Shown one piece after another: positions 54,118 to 63,578 of a DNA stretch of 64,000 nucleotides (the first letter of the stretch is position 1; each line of letters starts with the position of its first letter). The notes under the pieces are model-generated. The model had not been told where the DNA came from. It saw only the letters and a program-made list of their open reading frames with translations, and made no database searches. The position numbers and the translations under genes were made by a program. Source of the stretch: an uncultured Verrucomicrobia subdivision 3 bacterium (GTDB lineage Bacteria; Verrucomicrobiota; Verrucomicrobiia; Limisphaerales; UBA11358); contig CAILMI010000029.1 of the NCBI GenBank assembly GCA_903835255.1, positions 1 to 64,000 of the forward strand. The letters are read 5' to 3'.

Positions 54118-55187
54118 GCGTCGAAGTCATCAATGTTACAAAAAAATTCGGCCACTTCACCGCGCTCGACAGCGTAAGCCTCAAGGTCGAGTCGGGGGAA
54201 CTGGTCGCTCTGCTGGGCCCGTCCGGCTCCGGCAAGACGACGCTGCTTCGCACCATCGCCGGCTTGGAATTTCCCGATCCCGGCGCGGCGCGGGTTTTAT
54301 TTTATGGCGAGGATGTAACCCAGACTCCGGCGAGCGAGCGCAAGGCGGGCTTCGCCTTCCAGCATTATGCCCTGTTTCGGCACATGACCGTGTTTGAGAA
54401 CATCGCATTTGGCCTCCGGGTCCGCCCTAAAACAACCCGCCCGCCGGAGGAGGAAATCCGGGCCCGCGTTCAAAAACTGCTCAAGCTCATCCAACTGGAG
54501 CCCATGGCCGGACGGTATCCCTCGCAACTCTCCGGGGGGCAGCGCCAGCGCGTCGCGCTGGCACGCGCACTGGCGGTCGAGCCCAAAGTTTTATTACTCG
54601 ACGAACCGTTCGGCGCGCTGGACGCAAAGGTGCGGAAGGAACTGCGGCGCTGGCTCCGCCAATTGCATGACGAAATCCATGTCACCACCCTGTTTGTCAC
54701 GCACGATCAGGAGGAGGCGCTGGAGGTTTCCGACCGGGTGGCGATTTTGCGCGCCGGGCGCATCGAGCAAATCGGTACGCCCGAAGAGATTTACGACAGG
54801 CCTGCCTCGCCGTTTGTCTATGACTTTCTCGGCAACGTGAATCTGTTCAGCGGCCGCGTCCGGGACGGCTCGATGCTGATTGGAGGGACGGAATTTGCCC
54901 TGTCTGAAAAAACCAATGAGGCGAAGTCTGCGGCCGTTGCCTTTGTCCGGCCCCATGACATCCGCGTCACGCGCGCGTCCACAGGACCGGCGCTGCCGGC
55001 CTTAGTCATCCGGTCTAATGCGGCCGGCCCGGTAGCCACTCTCGAATTAAAGAGGCTGGATGGCGGCGACGATTTTGTGGTGCAGCTGAGCCGGGAGCAG
55101 TTTCAGGAATTACGCCCGAAGCCAGGCGAGCAAGTTTTTGTGGAGCTGAAGAATGTTAAAGTGTTCGCCGACGATTATTCCATCTGA
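54114..55187 (+). CDS. cysA: Sulfate ABC transporter ATP-binding protein CysA
   Basis: The ATPase (357 residues) has [20 protein letters not shown] (Walker A), the Q-loop [13 protein letters not shown], the signature [16 protein letters not shown] and [14 protein letters not shown] (Walker B). A C-terminal TOBE-like domain starts near [13 protein letters not shown] and includes [10 protein letters not shown], typical of CysA. It hydrolyses ATP to drive sulfate import. It ends the cysTWA unit; a repeat-filled gap follows before the porin. Confidence 0.95.
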   Translation: MSVEVINVTKKFGHFTALDSVSLKVESGELVALLGPSGSGKTTLLRTIAGLEFPDPGAARVLFYGEDVTQTPASERKAGFAFQHYALFRHMTVFENIAFGLRVRPKTTRPPEEEIRARVQKLLKLIQLEPMAGRYPSQLSGGQRQRVALARALAVEPKVLLLDEPFGALDAKVRKELRRWLRQLHDEIHVTTLFVTHDQEEALEVSDRVAILRAGRIEQIGTPEEIYDRPASPFVYDFLGNVNLFSGRVRDGSMLIGGTEFALSEKTNEAKSAAVAFVRPHDIRVTRASTGPALPALVIRSNAAGPVATLELKRLDGGDDFVVQLSREQFQELRPKPGEQVFVELKNVKVFADDYSI

Positions 55188-55608
55188 ATAGGCCTATGGA
55201 CATGGGTGGGATTTCACCCTTCGGACAGGCTTCTTCCCGCCGGGAATAAAGCAGAATCTCAAGATAGGACTCAAGACGGGTGGAAGGCGCGTCGGGCATC
55301 CAACTTGACTCTTCGTTTTCCTATCTGCAACGCACTTGATCCGTTCCTGGCAACTTTGGGACAGGTAGGGCGCGTCACTCCGTGCGCGCCGTCCCGGGGC
55401 CTAAGGTGACGCGGGTTGGCAGCCGCGGCGGGCAGAGGACTGCCCGCCCTACCCGCCGGTGTCCCAAGGTTAAGATTCACTACCCTTGCGCGAGTTCTTC
55501 TTTCGCCGTTTCTTTGATGCGCGGCGCAAACCAATATTTTCTGCTCAAATTGATTTCCGTGGTACCGTCCATTCTGAGGCCCTCGACGGCGGTCGTCGGA
55601 AATCAAAT
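55188..55608. other. Intergenic region with repeat A4 upstream of porin
   Basis: This interval carries repeat A copy 4 (55349-55475). The last 130 bases (from TTCACTACCC) presumably contain the porin promoter, but I see no convincing motif. No AACGAC-N7-RTCGYT site is present, so the porin is not obviously in the Rrf2 regulon. No RNA gene is evident. Confidence 0.55.
55349..55475 (+). repeat. Dispersed repeat family A, copy 4
   Basis: Reads GGCAACTTTGGGACAGGTAGG, then CGCGTCACTCCGTGCGCGCCG, a variable middle, and GACTGCCCGCCCTACCCGCC. The outer GTAGGGCG/CGCCCTAC pair is again inverted. Closest in sequence to copies 5 and 6, which begin and end with the same phrases. Confidence 0.8.
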
Positions 55609-57114
55609 TTGAAAATAAATACTTTATGGCTGATCGCGCTGCTGGCGGCCCCACTGGCCGGCGCAGCCGTGGCTGCTGGCCCCGCTGGCCCCGGTCAAAA
55701 TACCGACCTTGAGGCACTGAAAGAGCAGCTCCGGGAACTCAGCCAAAAAGTCCAGACATTGGAAAACCAGCGAGCGGAGGATCGACAGAGGGCCGACGAC
55801 GCAGCCCATGCGCAAACGGACGCCTTGGAACAGCAGGTTCGGAACCTGGAGCTTGAGCGCGGGCTGGAACGGGAGGCGTCCTTAGCGCGGGCCAAAAACC
55901 AGCCACAGCTGTCGCTCGGCTCCACCGGACTGATGGCCCGTTCCGCGGACTCGAATTTTGTCTTCAGCCTCAAGGGGCTGCTGCAGGTGGATAGCCGCAC
56001 GTTTTTTAACGGGAACGAAAGCCGGGGCAGCGATGGATTTCTCCTGCGCCGGGCGCGCCCGATTTTTCAAGGCACGCTCTATCGCGATTTTGATTTTGTG
56101 TTCGCCCCTGAGTTTGGGGGCTCCTCGGTTCAGATTTTCGACGCCTATGCCAATTATCGCTACGCGCCTTGGGCGCAGTTGCGGGCGGGCAAATTCAAAA
56201 CCCCGGTAGGCTTGGAGTACTTACAATCGGCGCTGAATAATGCGTTCAACGAGCGTTCGCTGGCCACCGATTTGATGCCGCTCCGGGATGTGGGCCTGCA
56301 GTTCTGGGGCGACATCGATGGCGGCGTACTGAGCTACGCGGCAGGCGTGTTCAACGGCGTGGGGGACTACAGGAATTCCAGCAACACCAACAACGACAAT
56401 GCCGGTGAATTCGCGGGCCGATTGTTCTCGCGTCCGTTCAAGAATTCGGATGTCGCCGCACTGCAATTTCTTGGGGTGGGCGTAGCGGGCAGCTCGGGCC
56501 ATGTTTCTTCGACCGCAAACGGCCTGCCCTCTACTACGGGCGGCAGCCTGCCCGGCTACACCACAGACGGCCAGCAGCAATGGTTCGCCTACAATCCAGC
56601 GTCCGGCGGGGTCGTGGCCGACGGCCTGCACTGGCGGCTTTCGCCGCAGGGCTATTATTATTATGGGCCGTTAAGCTTGCTGGGGGAATATGCCCTGTCG
56701 GATCAGCGGGTTCGCAACGGGTCGGCGGAGGCGGACCTGCGCCACTCGGCCTGGGAAATCACCGGCGGCTGGGTTTTAACCGGGGAAAGCGCCGCCTTCA
56801 ACGGGATCACGCCGCAGCATCCGTTCGATCCGCGCATGGGACAATGGGGGTCGTGGCAAGTGGTGGTGCGCTACGCGGAACTCGATATAGATCACCGGGC
56901 GTTTCCGGTGTTTGCCGATCCGGACACCTCCGCATCGCGAGCCCAAGCCTGGTCAGGAGGATTGAACTGGTATCTGAATAATAATATTCGCGTCAATGCC
57001 AGCTATTCCCATACCGTCTTCACCGGCGGCGGGGGTGCCGGCACCAGCGCGCCGGCCAGCACCACGCGCCAGCCGGAAAACGTCTTCTTCACCCGCCTGC
57101 AGCTGGCTTTTTAA
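55609..57114 (+). CDS. OprP/O-like outer membrane porin with coiled-coil N-terminus
   Basis: The track start at 55486 lies in the promoter region. A TTG at 55609 begins a good signal peptide (LKINTLWLIALLAAPLAGAA) and gives 501 residues. After a coiled coil (about 30-80, LKEQLRELSQKVQTLEN), the barrel shows features of phosphate-selective porins (FLLRRARPIFQGTLYRDFDF, AGKFKTPVGLEYLQS) and ends in a terminal phenylalanine (LQLAF) for BAM recognition. Its place after cysTWA suggests an anion channel for sulfate, though phosphate is the classical substrate. The start codon is inferred. Confidence 0.85.
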   Translation: MKINTLWLIALLAAPLAGAAVAAGPAGPGQNTDLEALKEQLRELSQKVQTLENQRAEDRQRADDAAHAQTDALEQQVRNLELERGLEREASLARAKNQPQLSLGSTGLMARSADSNFVFSLKGLLQVDSRTFFNGNESRGSDGFLLRRARPIFQGTLYRDFDFVFAPEFGGSSVQIFDAYANYRYAPWAQLRAGKFKTPVGLEYLQSALNNAFNERSLATDLMPLRDVGLQFWGDIDGGVLSYAAGVFNGVGDYRNSSNTNNDNAGEFAGRLFSRPFKNSDVAALQFLGVGVAGSSGHVSSTANGLPSTTGGSLPGYTTDGQQQWFAYNPASGGVVADGLHWRLSPQGYYYYGPLSLLGEYALSDQRVRNGSAEADLRHSAWEITGGWVLTGESAAFNGITPQHPFDPRMGQWGSWQVVVRYAELDIDHRAFPVFADPDTSASRAQAWSGGLNWYLNNNIRVNASYSHTVFTGGGGAGTSAPASTTRQPENVFFTRLQLAF

Positions 57115-57163
57115 TTCAGCCACACCTTTCAGATATCTGTGCGGGAATCTTTGGAGGCTCAAA

Positions 57164-58057
57164 TCAGCGGGGGGCGGCAGGGAGCGGGGATTGCATCTGC
57201 GGCATCTGCTGGAAGGCGACCTGTCGGAGATAAAGTCGCTCCGCAATTTCTTTGAGTTTTCCCGTCCGCGCCAACTGCACCTGCAGCAGATTTTCCCGGG
57301 CGGCGGCCAGCGCCGCCAAGGATCCTTCATTTTGCGCTTGGACCACTTGCCGCTGAGCGGCATTGACCTCAGCCTCCCCGGCGGCGCCCACTTCGCCGCA
57401 TTCCTTGAGGAATTCGCTATGAAAAATCGCATCCGCCTCCGCCATCGAAACGGTCGTCCCATCCGGGAGGAGCCGGTGCAGAGAAGCGATGATTTCAACG
57501 CCGGGCCGGGCAACTTCCGGAGCAGAGCGGGCTGAGCCGGCGGCGGTCGCCACGCTGAAAATAGCGCGGGCGAGGTCGCATTCCAATGCCGCTTCCCATT
57601 CCGGTTGGAGGCGTGCAATCGTTTCCCGATGGGAACCGCTGGTGACCGCGATGCCCAGAAAACAGGCCTCCCCCTTGTCCAGGTTGAAGGGTCGGAGCCC
57701 GTCGGCGGCAGCGGTAGCGGGGCTGGTGCTGGACGGCGTGTCGCATAGGGAAAGTTGAATCTTGCCACCGCCGGCCGCCTGCACGGATTGGAGCAGTTGC
57801 ACCACGCGCCCGGCAAATGCCTGAAGCGTTGGGTCGGGGGAATCCAGCCGGCAATGATAGCGCAGGGTCACCGAAGCCGGCAATTGGCCCAAGAGGCTCC
57901 GCGTGGAGGCGCTCAGCCTCTCCGGTTCCGAGCTGGAGCGATGAAACCAAAGACCCGCCAGTATCCCGCCCAGCAGAAACGAAACACCCGCGAGCAGGAG
58001 CATGTGAACCCGGGCGGTTGGCGAGCGGCTGGGAGGGGCGAGTGTAGGGGATGTCAT
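57164..58057 (-). CDS. Membrane-anchored GldG/ABC-auxiliary-like protein
   Basis: The 297-residue protein has one N-terminal membrane anchor (MLLLAGVSFLLGGILAGLW) and a periplasmic domain resembling the ABC_transp_aux/GldG fold: LSASTRSLLGQLPASVTLRYHC, then GGGKIQLSLCDTPSS and GEACFLGIAVTSGS. A C-terminal helical part (GEAEVNAAQRQVVQAQNE, QVQLARTGKLKEIAERL) follows. GldG proteins normally pair with a GldF permease and GldA ATPase; neither is near, so this is an orphan or truncated member. It is divergent from the cytochrome operon. Confidence 0.65.
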   Translation of the reverse strand: MTSPTLAPPSRSPTARVHMLLLAGVSFLLGGILAGLWFHRSSSEPERLSASTRSLLGQLPASVTLRYHCRLDSPDPTLQAFAGRVVQLLQSVQAAGGGKIQLSLCDTPSSTSPATAAADGLRPFNLDKGEACFLGIAVTSGSHRETIARLQPEWEAALECDLARAIFSVATAAGSARSAPEVARPGVEIIASLHRLLPDGTTVSMAEADAIFHSEFLKECGEVGAAGEAEVNAAQRQVVQAQNEGSLAALAAARENLLQVQLARTGKLKEIAERLYLRQVAFQQMPQMQSPLPAAPR

Positions 58058-58328
58058 AGCGTCCTCTTTATCCGATAGCGATCATCGGTGACGAACGCCG
58101 CTCATCTTCCACACGCCACCGCGCCAGTCAATTGAGAAATGAAGTGGTGACGCAAAACCGGGGGCGCGCACCAATTCCAGACTGACAAAGGACAATTAAG
58201 GGTGAGTTGGCTCCGGAAGGCGGCGCCTATAGTGGGCCCATGGAAGCCCACATTGGCGCGGATCGCGAACGCCAGAGGGGGTATGACGAAAGGCCAAGGA
58301 AGTGGATGAAGCAGCATTAATTCCCTAG

Positions 58329-60068
58329 ATGTTATTCATGGATTTAAACTGTTCTGCCCCCAAAAAAACTGCCGCGGCTCTGGCGGCAATCGGGCTCGGT
58401 ATTTTTGGCGGGCTGGAAGCGGCGTCCTCGCCGGTGCCGCACTTAACAGTCCTCCAGCCCGGCGGGTGGCCGGGCCTGCCGGTGATGACGGGCATTCTCT
58501 CTGGGACCAACGGTGTGCATCTCACCTGGTCGGGACCCTCCGGCTATTATCAGGTCTACCAAAAAAGCAATAGTCTGAAAGCCCCTTGGGCGACTTGGGG
58601 ATTGGGCACCAATCTGGGCTGCACGGCGACGGTTCCCCAGCTTTATAGCAACGCGTTTTTTCGTGTTTCGGGGCCGGCCCCGCATTACCTCGGATCCCAG
58701 TCCTGTACCGAGTGTCACGGCCCCATTCAAACCACGGTGCTGCAGACGGCTCATGCAACAGCCTTTACGGCGGCCGGCTTTGTGGCGGCCGGCGGCCCGA
58801 CCAACGCGGCATGCCTGCCCTGCCACACGGTGGGATACGGGGTGCCGACCGGATTTTCCAACCTAGCCAAGACTCCACTGCTGGCCAATGTGCAGTGTGA
58901 AAACTGTCACGGACCGGCGGCGAACCATGCCGCCAGCGAGAACGACCCGACCGTGCGGCCGCGCGTGGACATCGCTGCCACCGTCTGCGGCGGCTGCCAC
59001 AGTGTCAGATCCGCGGCCTGCAGCAATCCACCGACCTACGAGGAATGGTCCTCCAGCGGGCACGCCGCGGTCGTGCCGGAGGTGCTGCAAACCATGGGCG
59101 CCAGCACCAACAGCCTCCGGACCTGCGGCGTCTGTCATTCCGGATCCGCCCGCCTGGCAATGATCCGGGGACTGGATCCCGCCGCCACGCTGACCACGGA
59201 TTTCAATGTGCCCATCACCTGCGCCGTCTGCCACAGCCCCCATCAGACCAACGCGGCTCCAGACCAGTTGCGCAACCCGATTTTCTCTACGAACGCGTTT
59301 CACCTGACCTCCGCGGATGTGGCCACCGTGTCGGCGTTCACAAATCAGTACCGGACCAATGCTGCCATCAATCTGTGCGGCCAATGTCACAACGACCGAG
59401 GAGCGAGCTGGCAAGACACGGCCCGAGCCCCGCATCATTCAGGTCAGTATAATTTTCTGCTGGGCTCGGTGGGCGAGCTGCTGAGCGGACCGTCCACCTT
59501 TCATCCGGGGTCGCACGCAGGATTGCCGGCGTCGGCGATCTACTCCCTGTCCGGCACGTTTCGTCTGACAAATCAGTGTGCGGACTGCCACATGCAGAGC
59601 GACAGCCGCCAGGGGGACAGCCACACCTTTGCGGTGGGTGCGGACACGGTTTGTTTCGAGTGCCATATCACGCCGCCGGAATTGCTCGAACAATTTTACC
59701 TGACCCCCTCCATTTCCAACCACGTCACCACCCTGCTGACATCGTTGAACCGCTGGGCCGAAGCCGCTGCTAGGACGAATGCGCTTCTGGCCGGGCCCCA
59801 GGTGGTGGCTTGGGAATACACGGTTCCCGGCGGGTTAACGTGGCAGACCAACGGAGCGGGCCAGGTCATTAATTGGTCGCTGGACCAGCCGGTGACATTC
59901 CAGGGTTTGAGTTCCGCGCTCCAGACCAATGTGCCGCCCCAAGTCAAACGAGCCCGGTTCAACCTGTACCTCGTCTTGAACGATGGCAGCTGGGGGGTGC
60001 ACAACCCCACGCTGGCACTGGACTTATTGACGGCGGCAGAAATCTGGATGGTGCAGGTGTTGCAATGA
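58329..60068 (+). CDS. Nine-heme c-type cytochrome with N-terminal beta domain
   Basis: The 579-residue product (start 58329, or the second ATG at 58338) has an N-terminal signal-like segment. Residues 35-115 form a beta domain resembling fibronectin-like modules of verrucomicrobial exported proteins. The rest holds nine CXXCH heme sites: CTECH, CLPCH, CENCH, CGGCH, CGVCH, CAVCH, CGQCH, CADCH and CFECH. The spacing pattern resembles cytochrome c554-like multiheme proteins. It is probably the surface or periplasmic electron carrier of the conduit. The next cytochrome begins 27 bases downstream, and a barrel gene follows, so the three form one operon. Confidence 0.9.
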   Translation: MLFMDLNCSAPKKTAAALAAIGLGIFGGLEAASSPVPHLTVLQPGGWPGLPVMTGILSGTNGVHLTWSGPSGYYQVYQKSNSLKAPWATWGLGTNLGCTATVPQLYSNAFFRVSGPAPHYLGSQSCTECHGPIQTTVLQTAHATAFTAAGFVAAGGPTNAACLPCHTVGYGVPTGFSNLAKTPLLANVQCENCHGPAANHAASENDPTVRPRVDIAATVCGGCHSVRSAACSNPPTYEEWSSSGHAAVVPEVLQTMGASTNSLRTCGVCHSGSARLAMIRGLDPAATLTTDFNVPITCAVCHSPHQTNAAPDQLRNPIFSTNAFHLTSADVATVSAFTNQYRTNAAINLCGQCHNDRGASWQDTARAPHHSGQYNFLLGSVGELLSGPSTFHPGSHAGLPASAIYSLSGTFRLTNQCADCHMQSDSRQGDSHTFAVGADTVCFECHITPPELLEQFYLTPSISNHVTTLLTSLNRWAEAAARTNALLAGPQVVAWEYTVPGGLTWQTNGAGQVINWSLDQPVTFQGLSSALQTNVPPQVKRARFNLYLVLNDGSWGVHNPTLALDLLTAAEIWMVQVLQ

Positions 60069-60095
60069 CCCCAAAAAACAAATTCGAATAGCCTG

Positions 60096-60956
60096 ATGAA
60101 TTTTTCAAAACTCATCCCACTCGGCCGCCCTCTCCAGTCCCGATACGGCTGGCTCGGAATCGCCAGCGCGGGAGCCCTTGTGCTGGTGGCCCTCTCCTGC
60201 AGCTCTATCTCCCGGCAGGCCGTGATGCTCCCCGAGGTGCCCGGGGCAAAATACATCGGCGCCGCGGAATGCGAACAGTGTCACGAAGAAATCACAAAGA
60301 GCTTCCCCACCGCGGATCATGCGCGCCTCGTGGCGATGGGGCTCAACGCACTGGGCGCCGGCTGCGAGTCGTGCCACGGCCCCTGCAGCCTGCACTCGGA
60401 TTCCGGCGGCGCCATCAAGCCCCCCTACAGCTTCGCCGCCGGACGCCCTTCGCCCATTGGGATGGATGGACCGATGCCCGGGGCGGCCCCGGCGCGGGCG
60501 AAGGAAACGGTTTGCTACACCTGCCATCTGGATGTCCGAGGCCAGTTTGAACTCCCCAGTCATCATCCCGTGCCCGAGGGCCGGATGACCTGTATCCAGT
60601 GTCATCCGCCGCACCGGGGCCTGGCCCATGCGGGCGGCAGCACGCAACTGCTCTCGCAGGAGGAAAACTGCCTGCAATGCCATCCCGCCCAGCGCGGGCC
60701 TTATGTGTTTGAACACGAGGCGGTGCGCGAGGGGTGCACCACCTGCCACACCGCTCACGGCAGCATCAATGCCCGCTTGCTCACGGTGCGCGATTCCAAC
60801 CTGTGCCTGAAATGCCATTTCCAGCAGCCCAAGGGGGGCGCCATCCTGATCGGGGGCTCCGACCACACCACCCGCCTGCAGCAGGGCTCGTGCTGGACGG
60901 CCGGCTGTCATGAAGCGGTTCATGGCTCGCGCGTCAACTCCTCACTCCGATTCTAA
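60096..60956 (+). CDS. Multiheme cytochrome lipoprotein (DmsE/MtrA-like), 7 CXXCH + 1 CX4CH
   Basis: The 286-residue protein has a lipoprotein-like signal (GALVLVALSC). Seven CXXCH sites are visible (CEQCH, CESCH, CYTCH, CIQCH, CLQCH, CTTCH, CLKCH) plus one expanded CWTAGCH site (CX4CH). The phrase HHPVPEGRMTCIQCHPPH is typical of DmsE/MtrA-type periplasmic cytochromes, which are usually decaheme. It is likely the periplasmic electron-transfer partner plugged into the barrel encoded next. Its stop is 15 bases before the barrel gene. Confidence 0.9.
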   Translation: MNFSKLIPLGRPLQSRYGWLGIASAGALVLVALSCSSISRQAVMLPEVPGAKYIGAAECEQCHEEITKSFPTADHARLVAMGLNALGAGCESCHGPCSLHSDSGGAIKPPYSFAAGRPSPIGMDGPMPGAAPARAKETVCYTCHLDVRGQFELPSHHPVPEGRMTCIQCHPPHRGLAHAGGSTQLLSQEENCLQCHPAQRGPYVFEHEAVREGCTTCHTAHGSINARLLTVRDSNLCLKCHFQQPKGGAILIGGSDHTTRLQQGSCWTAGCHEAVHGSRVNSSLRF

Positions 60957-60971
60957 TCCCCCCGAAACCCG

Positions 60972-63110
60972 ATGAAAATTCAACCGCAAAAACAGCGCAC
61001 GCCGGCTGCAAGGCGGGTGGGGTGTTCTTGCGGCATCCTGATTGCGGCCTGGATACTGGTCAGCGAAGCCGCGGCCCAAGCCGGCACCACGAACGGTCCG
61101 GCGGCAAAACTGCTGACCCCGCTGGAAACGTTCGAGGGGGGACAGGCGACCTATGATAATTGGGTGGAGATTTATACCGGCGGCCTGATGACCCAGGGCA
61201 GCACCGCCCAGGCTCAGTCGCTGTACCAATGGCACAGCGGCCCTTTCGGCGGCATCCGCGACCTTCATTGGCAGCAGGCCGTCGCCAAAAAAACCACGCT
61301 GACGCTGGACGGCCACGCCCTGTTTGATCAGAACGACTATCAGGTGACGTTGGGCTTGCAGCGGGAGGAACTGGGTTATCTCCGGTTCAAGGCGGGCAAC
61401 TTCCGCACCTGGTACAATGGCGCCGGCGGCTATTACCCCCCCACCCGCCTCCAGTACCAGCTGGCGAATGACGCTCTGGCCCTCGATCGGGGCGAATTTT
61501 CCGTCGAGGCGGGCCTGACCCTGAAAGATCTGCCCCAGGCTGTTTTCAACTACACCCACAGCTACCGGGATGGTGAAAAAAGCTCCACCCTCTGGGGGCC
61601 GGTGCACCCCGATTCCACCACCGCGGTGAAGGGGCTGTTTCCATCCCTTTACAGCATCAATGAGCAGGTGGACCGCTTCGCCCTGGATCTGACCCACCAC
61701 ATCGCCACCACGGATTTTGGCGCCGGCGTGCGCTATGAAACCGCAAGCCTGGCGGACACGCGCCAGGAAACTTTTTATCACGGGGAACCCATCGAGCGTG
61801 ACGTAACGGATCGGCAGGGAACCTCGTATGACCTCCTCAACCTGCACGCCTTCAGCGAGACCTGGCTCAAAAAAAACCTCTTCCTCTCCACCGGCTACTC
61901 CTATGCCAATCTCAATGATTCCTATTCCGGCAGCCGCGTTTACGGCGATGACTTTGACGTGGCCTACCGGCCGGACACTCTGAACGGCTTAGGCTACACC
62001 AGCCTTCGCGGCGGGGCCCACCAGCAGGAGCACGTGGTGAATGTCAACCTGATGTCCACCCCAATCCCCAATCTGACCCTCGTGCCTTCACTCCGGGTCC
62101 TGCAGAACGACTGGGACGCCAATTCCAGCGGTATCGGAACGCTGGGCGATCATTCCGGGCCGTTCACCAGCGCCAGCGACGGGGGGGCTTTGGACGTGCG
62201 GGAACGGCTGGACCTGCGCTACACCGGGGTGACCAACTGGGTCTATTATTGCGGTGCGGAATGGACCGAGGGCGATGGCAACCTGGATGAAAGCGGGGGG
62301 CTGAGCCAAGTGAATGGTTTGGGGCCGCCGCCCGTGCAGCGGCACACGGAGGACACGCGTTTTTTTCAGAAATATTTCCTCGGCACACGTTGGTATCCCT
62401 ATCGACGCACCAGCATTGATCTCGGAGGCTATTACAAAAACAACCAGTACAACTACAACCATCCGCTCGATAGCACCGATAACGGGGCGGCCAGTCCCAA
62501 TCGCTATCCGGCCTACCTGATCCGGCAAGGCTTCGAAACTTACGATGCCAACCTGCGCCTGACCTTGCGGCCGGCCCGCGATCTCCTGCTGGTCACCCGC
62601 TGCGAATATCAGTGGTCAGCCATCGACACCACGCCCGATTCCCTTTCCGGGTTGAGTGAGTCCACCTCGGCCAAAATCACCAGCCAGATCCTCGGCCAAA
62701 ATGCGAGCTGGACGCCCTGGACGCGCCTTTGCCTTCAAGCGGGCGGCAATTATGTTTTGAGCGAGACCCGGACCCCCGCCTCCGATGCCACCCGGGCCGT
62801 GTCTGCCGCGCAGAACAATTATTGGACGGTGACGTTGAATGCGTCGGTGGTCCTCGATGATAAAACAGATCTCAATCTGGCCTATCTCTATTATCAGGCG
62901 AATGACGCAGGCCAATACACCACGGACGGCTTGCCGCTGGGCGCCGGGGCGGAGGAGCACACCGTCACGGCCTCCCTGACCCGGAGAATCAACCCGCATC
63001 TGCGGATCAGCCTCAAGTGCGCCTATTCCCACTATCACGACTGGGCTTCGGGGGGGAATAACAACGCCACCGCCGAGATGGTCTACACCAGCCTGCAATA
63101 CCGGTTTTAA
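60972..63110 (+). CDS. Large outer membrane beta-barrel, porin-cytochrome conduit component
   Basis: This 712-residue protein has a long signal region (ILIAAWILVSEAAAQ) and many alternating beta strands to a terminal phenylalanine (YTSLQYRF). Strands such as YQVTLGLQREELGYLRFKAG and FLSTGYSYANLNDSYSGSRV suggest a barrel of 20 or more strands, similar to MtrB/PioB/OmbB-type sheaths that hold multiheme cytochromes across the outer membrane. It directly follows two multiheme cytochrome genes, the organisation expected of extracellular electron transfer. No CXXC start motif of MtrB was noted; the first cysteines (GCSCG) lie in the signal region. Confidence 0.87.
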   Translation: MKIQPQKQRTPAARRVGCSCGILIAAWILVSEAAAQAGTTNGPAAKLLTPLETFEGGQATYDNWVEIYTGGLMTQGSTAQAQSLYQWHSGPFGGIRDLHWQQAVAKKTTLTLDGHALFDQNDYQVTLGLQREELGYLRFKAGNFRTWYNGAGGYYPPTRLQYQLANDALALDRGEFSVEAGLTLKDLPQAVFNYTHSYRDGEKSSTLWGPVHPDSTTAVKGLFPSLYSINEQVDRFALDLTHHIATTDFGAGVRYETASLADTRQETFYHGEPIERDVTDRQGTSYDLLNLHAFSETWLKKNLFLSTGYSYANLNDSYSGSRVYGDDFDVAYRPDTLNGLGYTSLRGGAHQQEHVVNVNLMSTPIPNLTLVPSLRVLQNDWDANSSGIGTLGDHSGPFTSASDGGALDVRERLDLRYTGVTNWVYYCGAEWTEGDGNLDESGGLSQVNGLGPPPVQRHTEDTRFFQKYFLGTRWYPYRRTSIDLGGYYKNNQYNYNHPLDSTDNGAASPNRYPAYLIRQGFETYDANLRLTLRPARDLLLVTRCEYQWSAIDTTPDSLSGLSESTSAKITSQILGQNASWTPWTRLCLQAGGNYVLSETRTPASDATRAVSAAQNNYWTVTLNASVVLDDKTDLNLAYLYYQANDAGQYTTDGLPLGAGAEEHTVTASLTRRINPHLRISLKCAYSHYHDWASGGNNNATAEMVYTSLQYRF

Positions 63111-63146
63111 AACCGTCCGCAACGGATCCCGCCGAAATATAGCCGT

Positions 63147-63260
63147 TCTTGGCAACTGTGGGACAGGTGGGGCGCGTCACTCCGTGCGCGCCGTCCCGGG
63201 GCATAAGGTGACGTAGGTTGGCAACCGCGGCTGGCAGAGGACTGCCCGCCCTACCCGCGG
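63147..63260 (+). repeat. Dispersed repeat family A, copy 5
   Basis: It reads TCTTGGCAACTGTGGGACAGG, CGCGTCACTCCGTGCGCGCCG and GACTGCCCGCCCTACCCGCG, parallel to copy 4, with small differences in the middle (CATAAGGTGACGTAGGTTGG). Confidence 0.8.
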
Positions 63261-63402
63261 ACTTTTTTGCGCAGGCGGATCGCTTTATTATTTGCCCGGC
63301 TTCAGTAGCAACAGCAGACCGGATACATTCGGATGGATGAAGGATGCCTGGATCCGGATTGATCGACCCAAGGACCGGCTGCCTCCCTCGCGGAATCGCT
63401 GT

Positions 63403-63531
63403 CAGGTAGGGCGCGTCACTCCGTGCGCGCCGTCCCGGGGCCTAAGGTGACGCGTGAATTACCAACCGCGGCGGGCAAAGGACTGCCCGCCCTACCCGCC
63501 GATGGGCCAAGGTTAAAGTTGAACTGGCATA
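63403..63531 (+). repeat. Dispersed repeat family A, copy 6
   Basis: Same orientation as copies 4 and 5: GGTAGGGCGCGTCACTCCGTG, GACTGCCCGCCCTACCCGCC and then GATGGGCCAAGG...TTGAACTGGCAT, a tail shared with copy 3. Only about 140 bases separate it from copy 5. Confidence 0.8.
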
Positions 63532-63533
63532 GA

Positions 63534-63578
63534 AAGCCGGCAAGGTGGCGATGAGGGTTCAGCGCACCTTGCCGGCTT
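63534..63578. terminator. Strong 14-bp stem-loop
   Basis: AAGCCGGCAAGGTG (63534-63547) pairs perfectly with CACCTTGCCGGCTT (63565-63578) around a 17-base loop. The AA/TT edges give a short U-rich exit on either strand. It could end transcription from the - strand gene at 63763, or from the barrel operon. It lacks a long U-tract, so an RNA-protecting role is equally possible. Confidence 0.5.
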
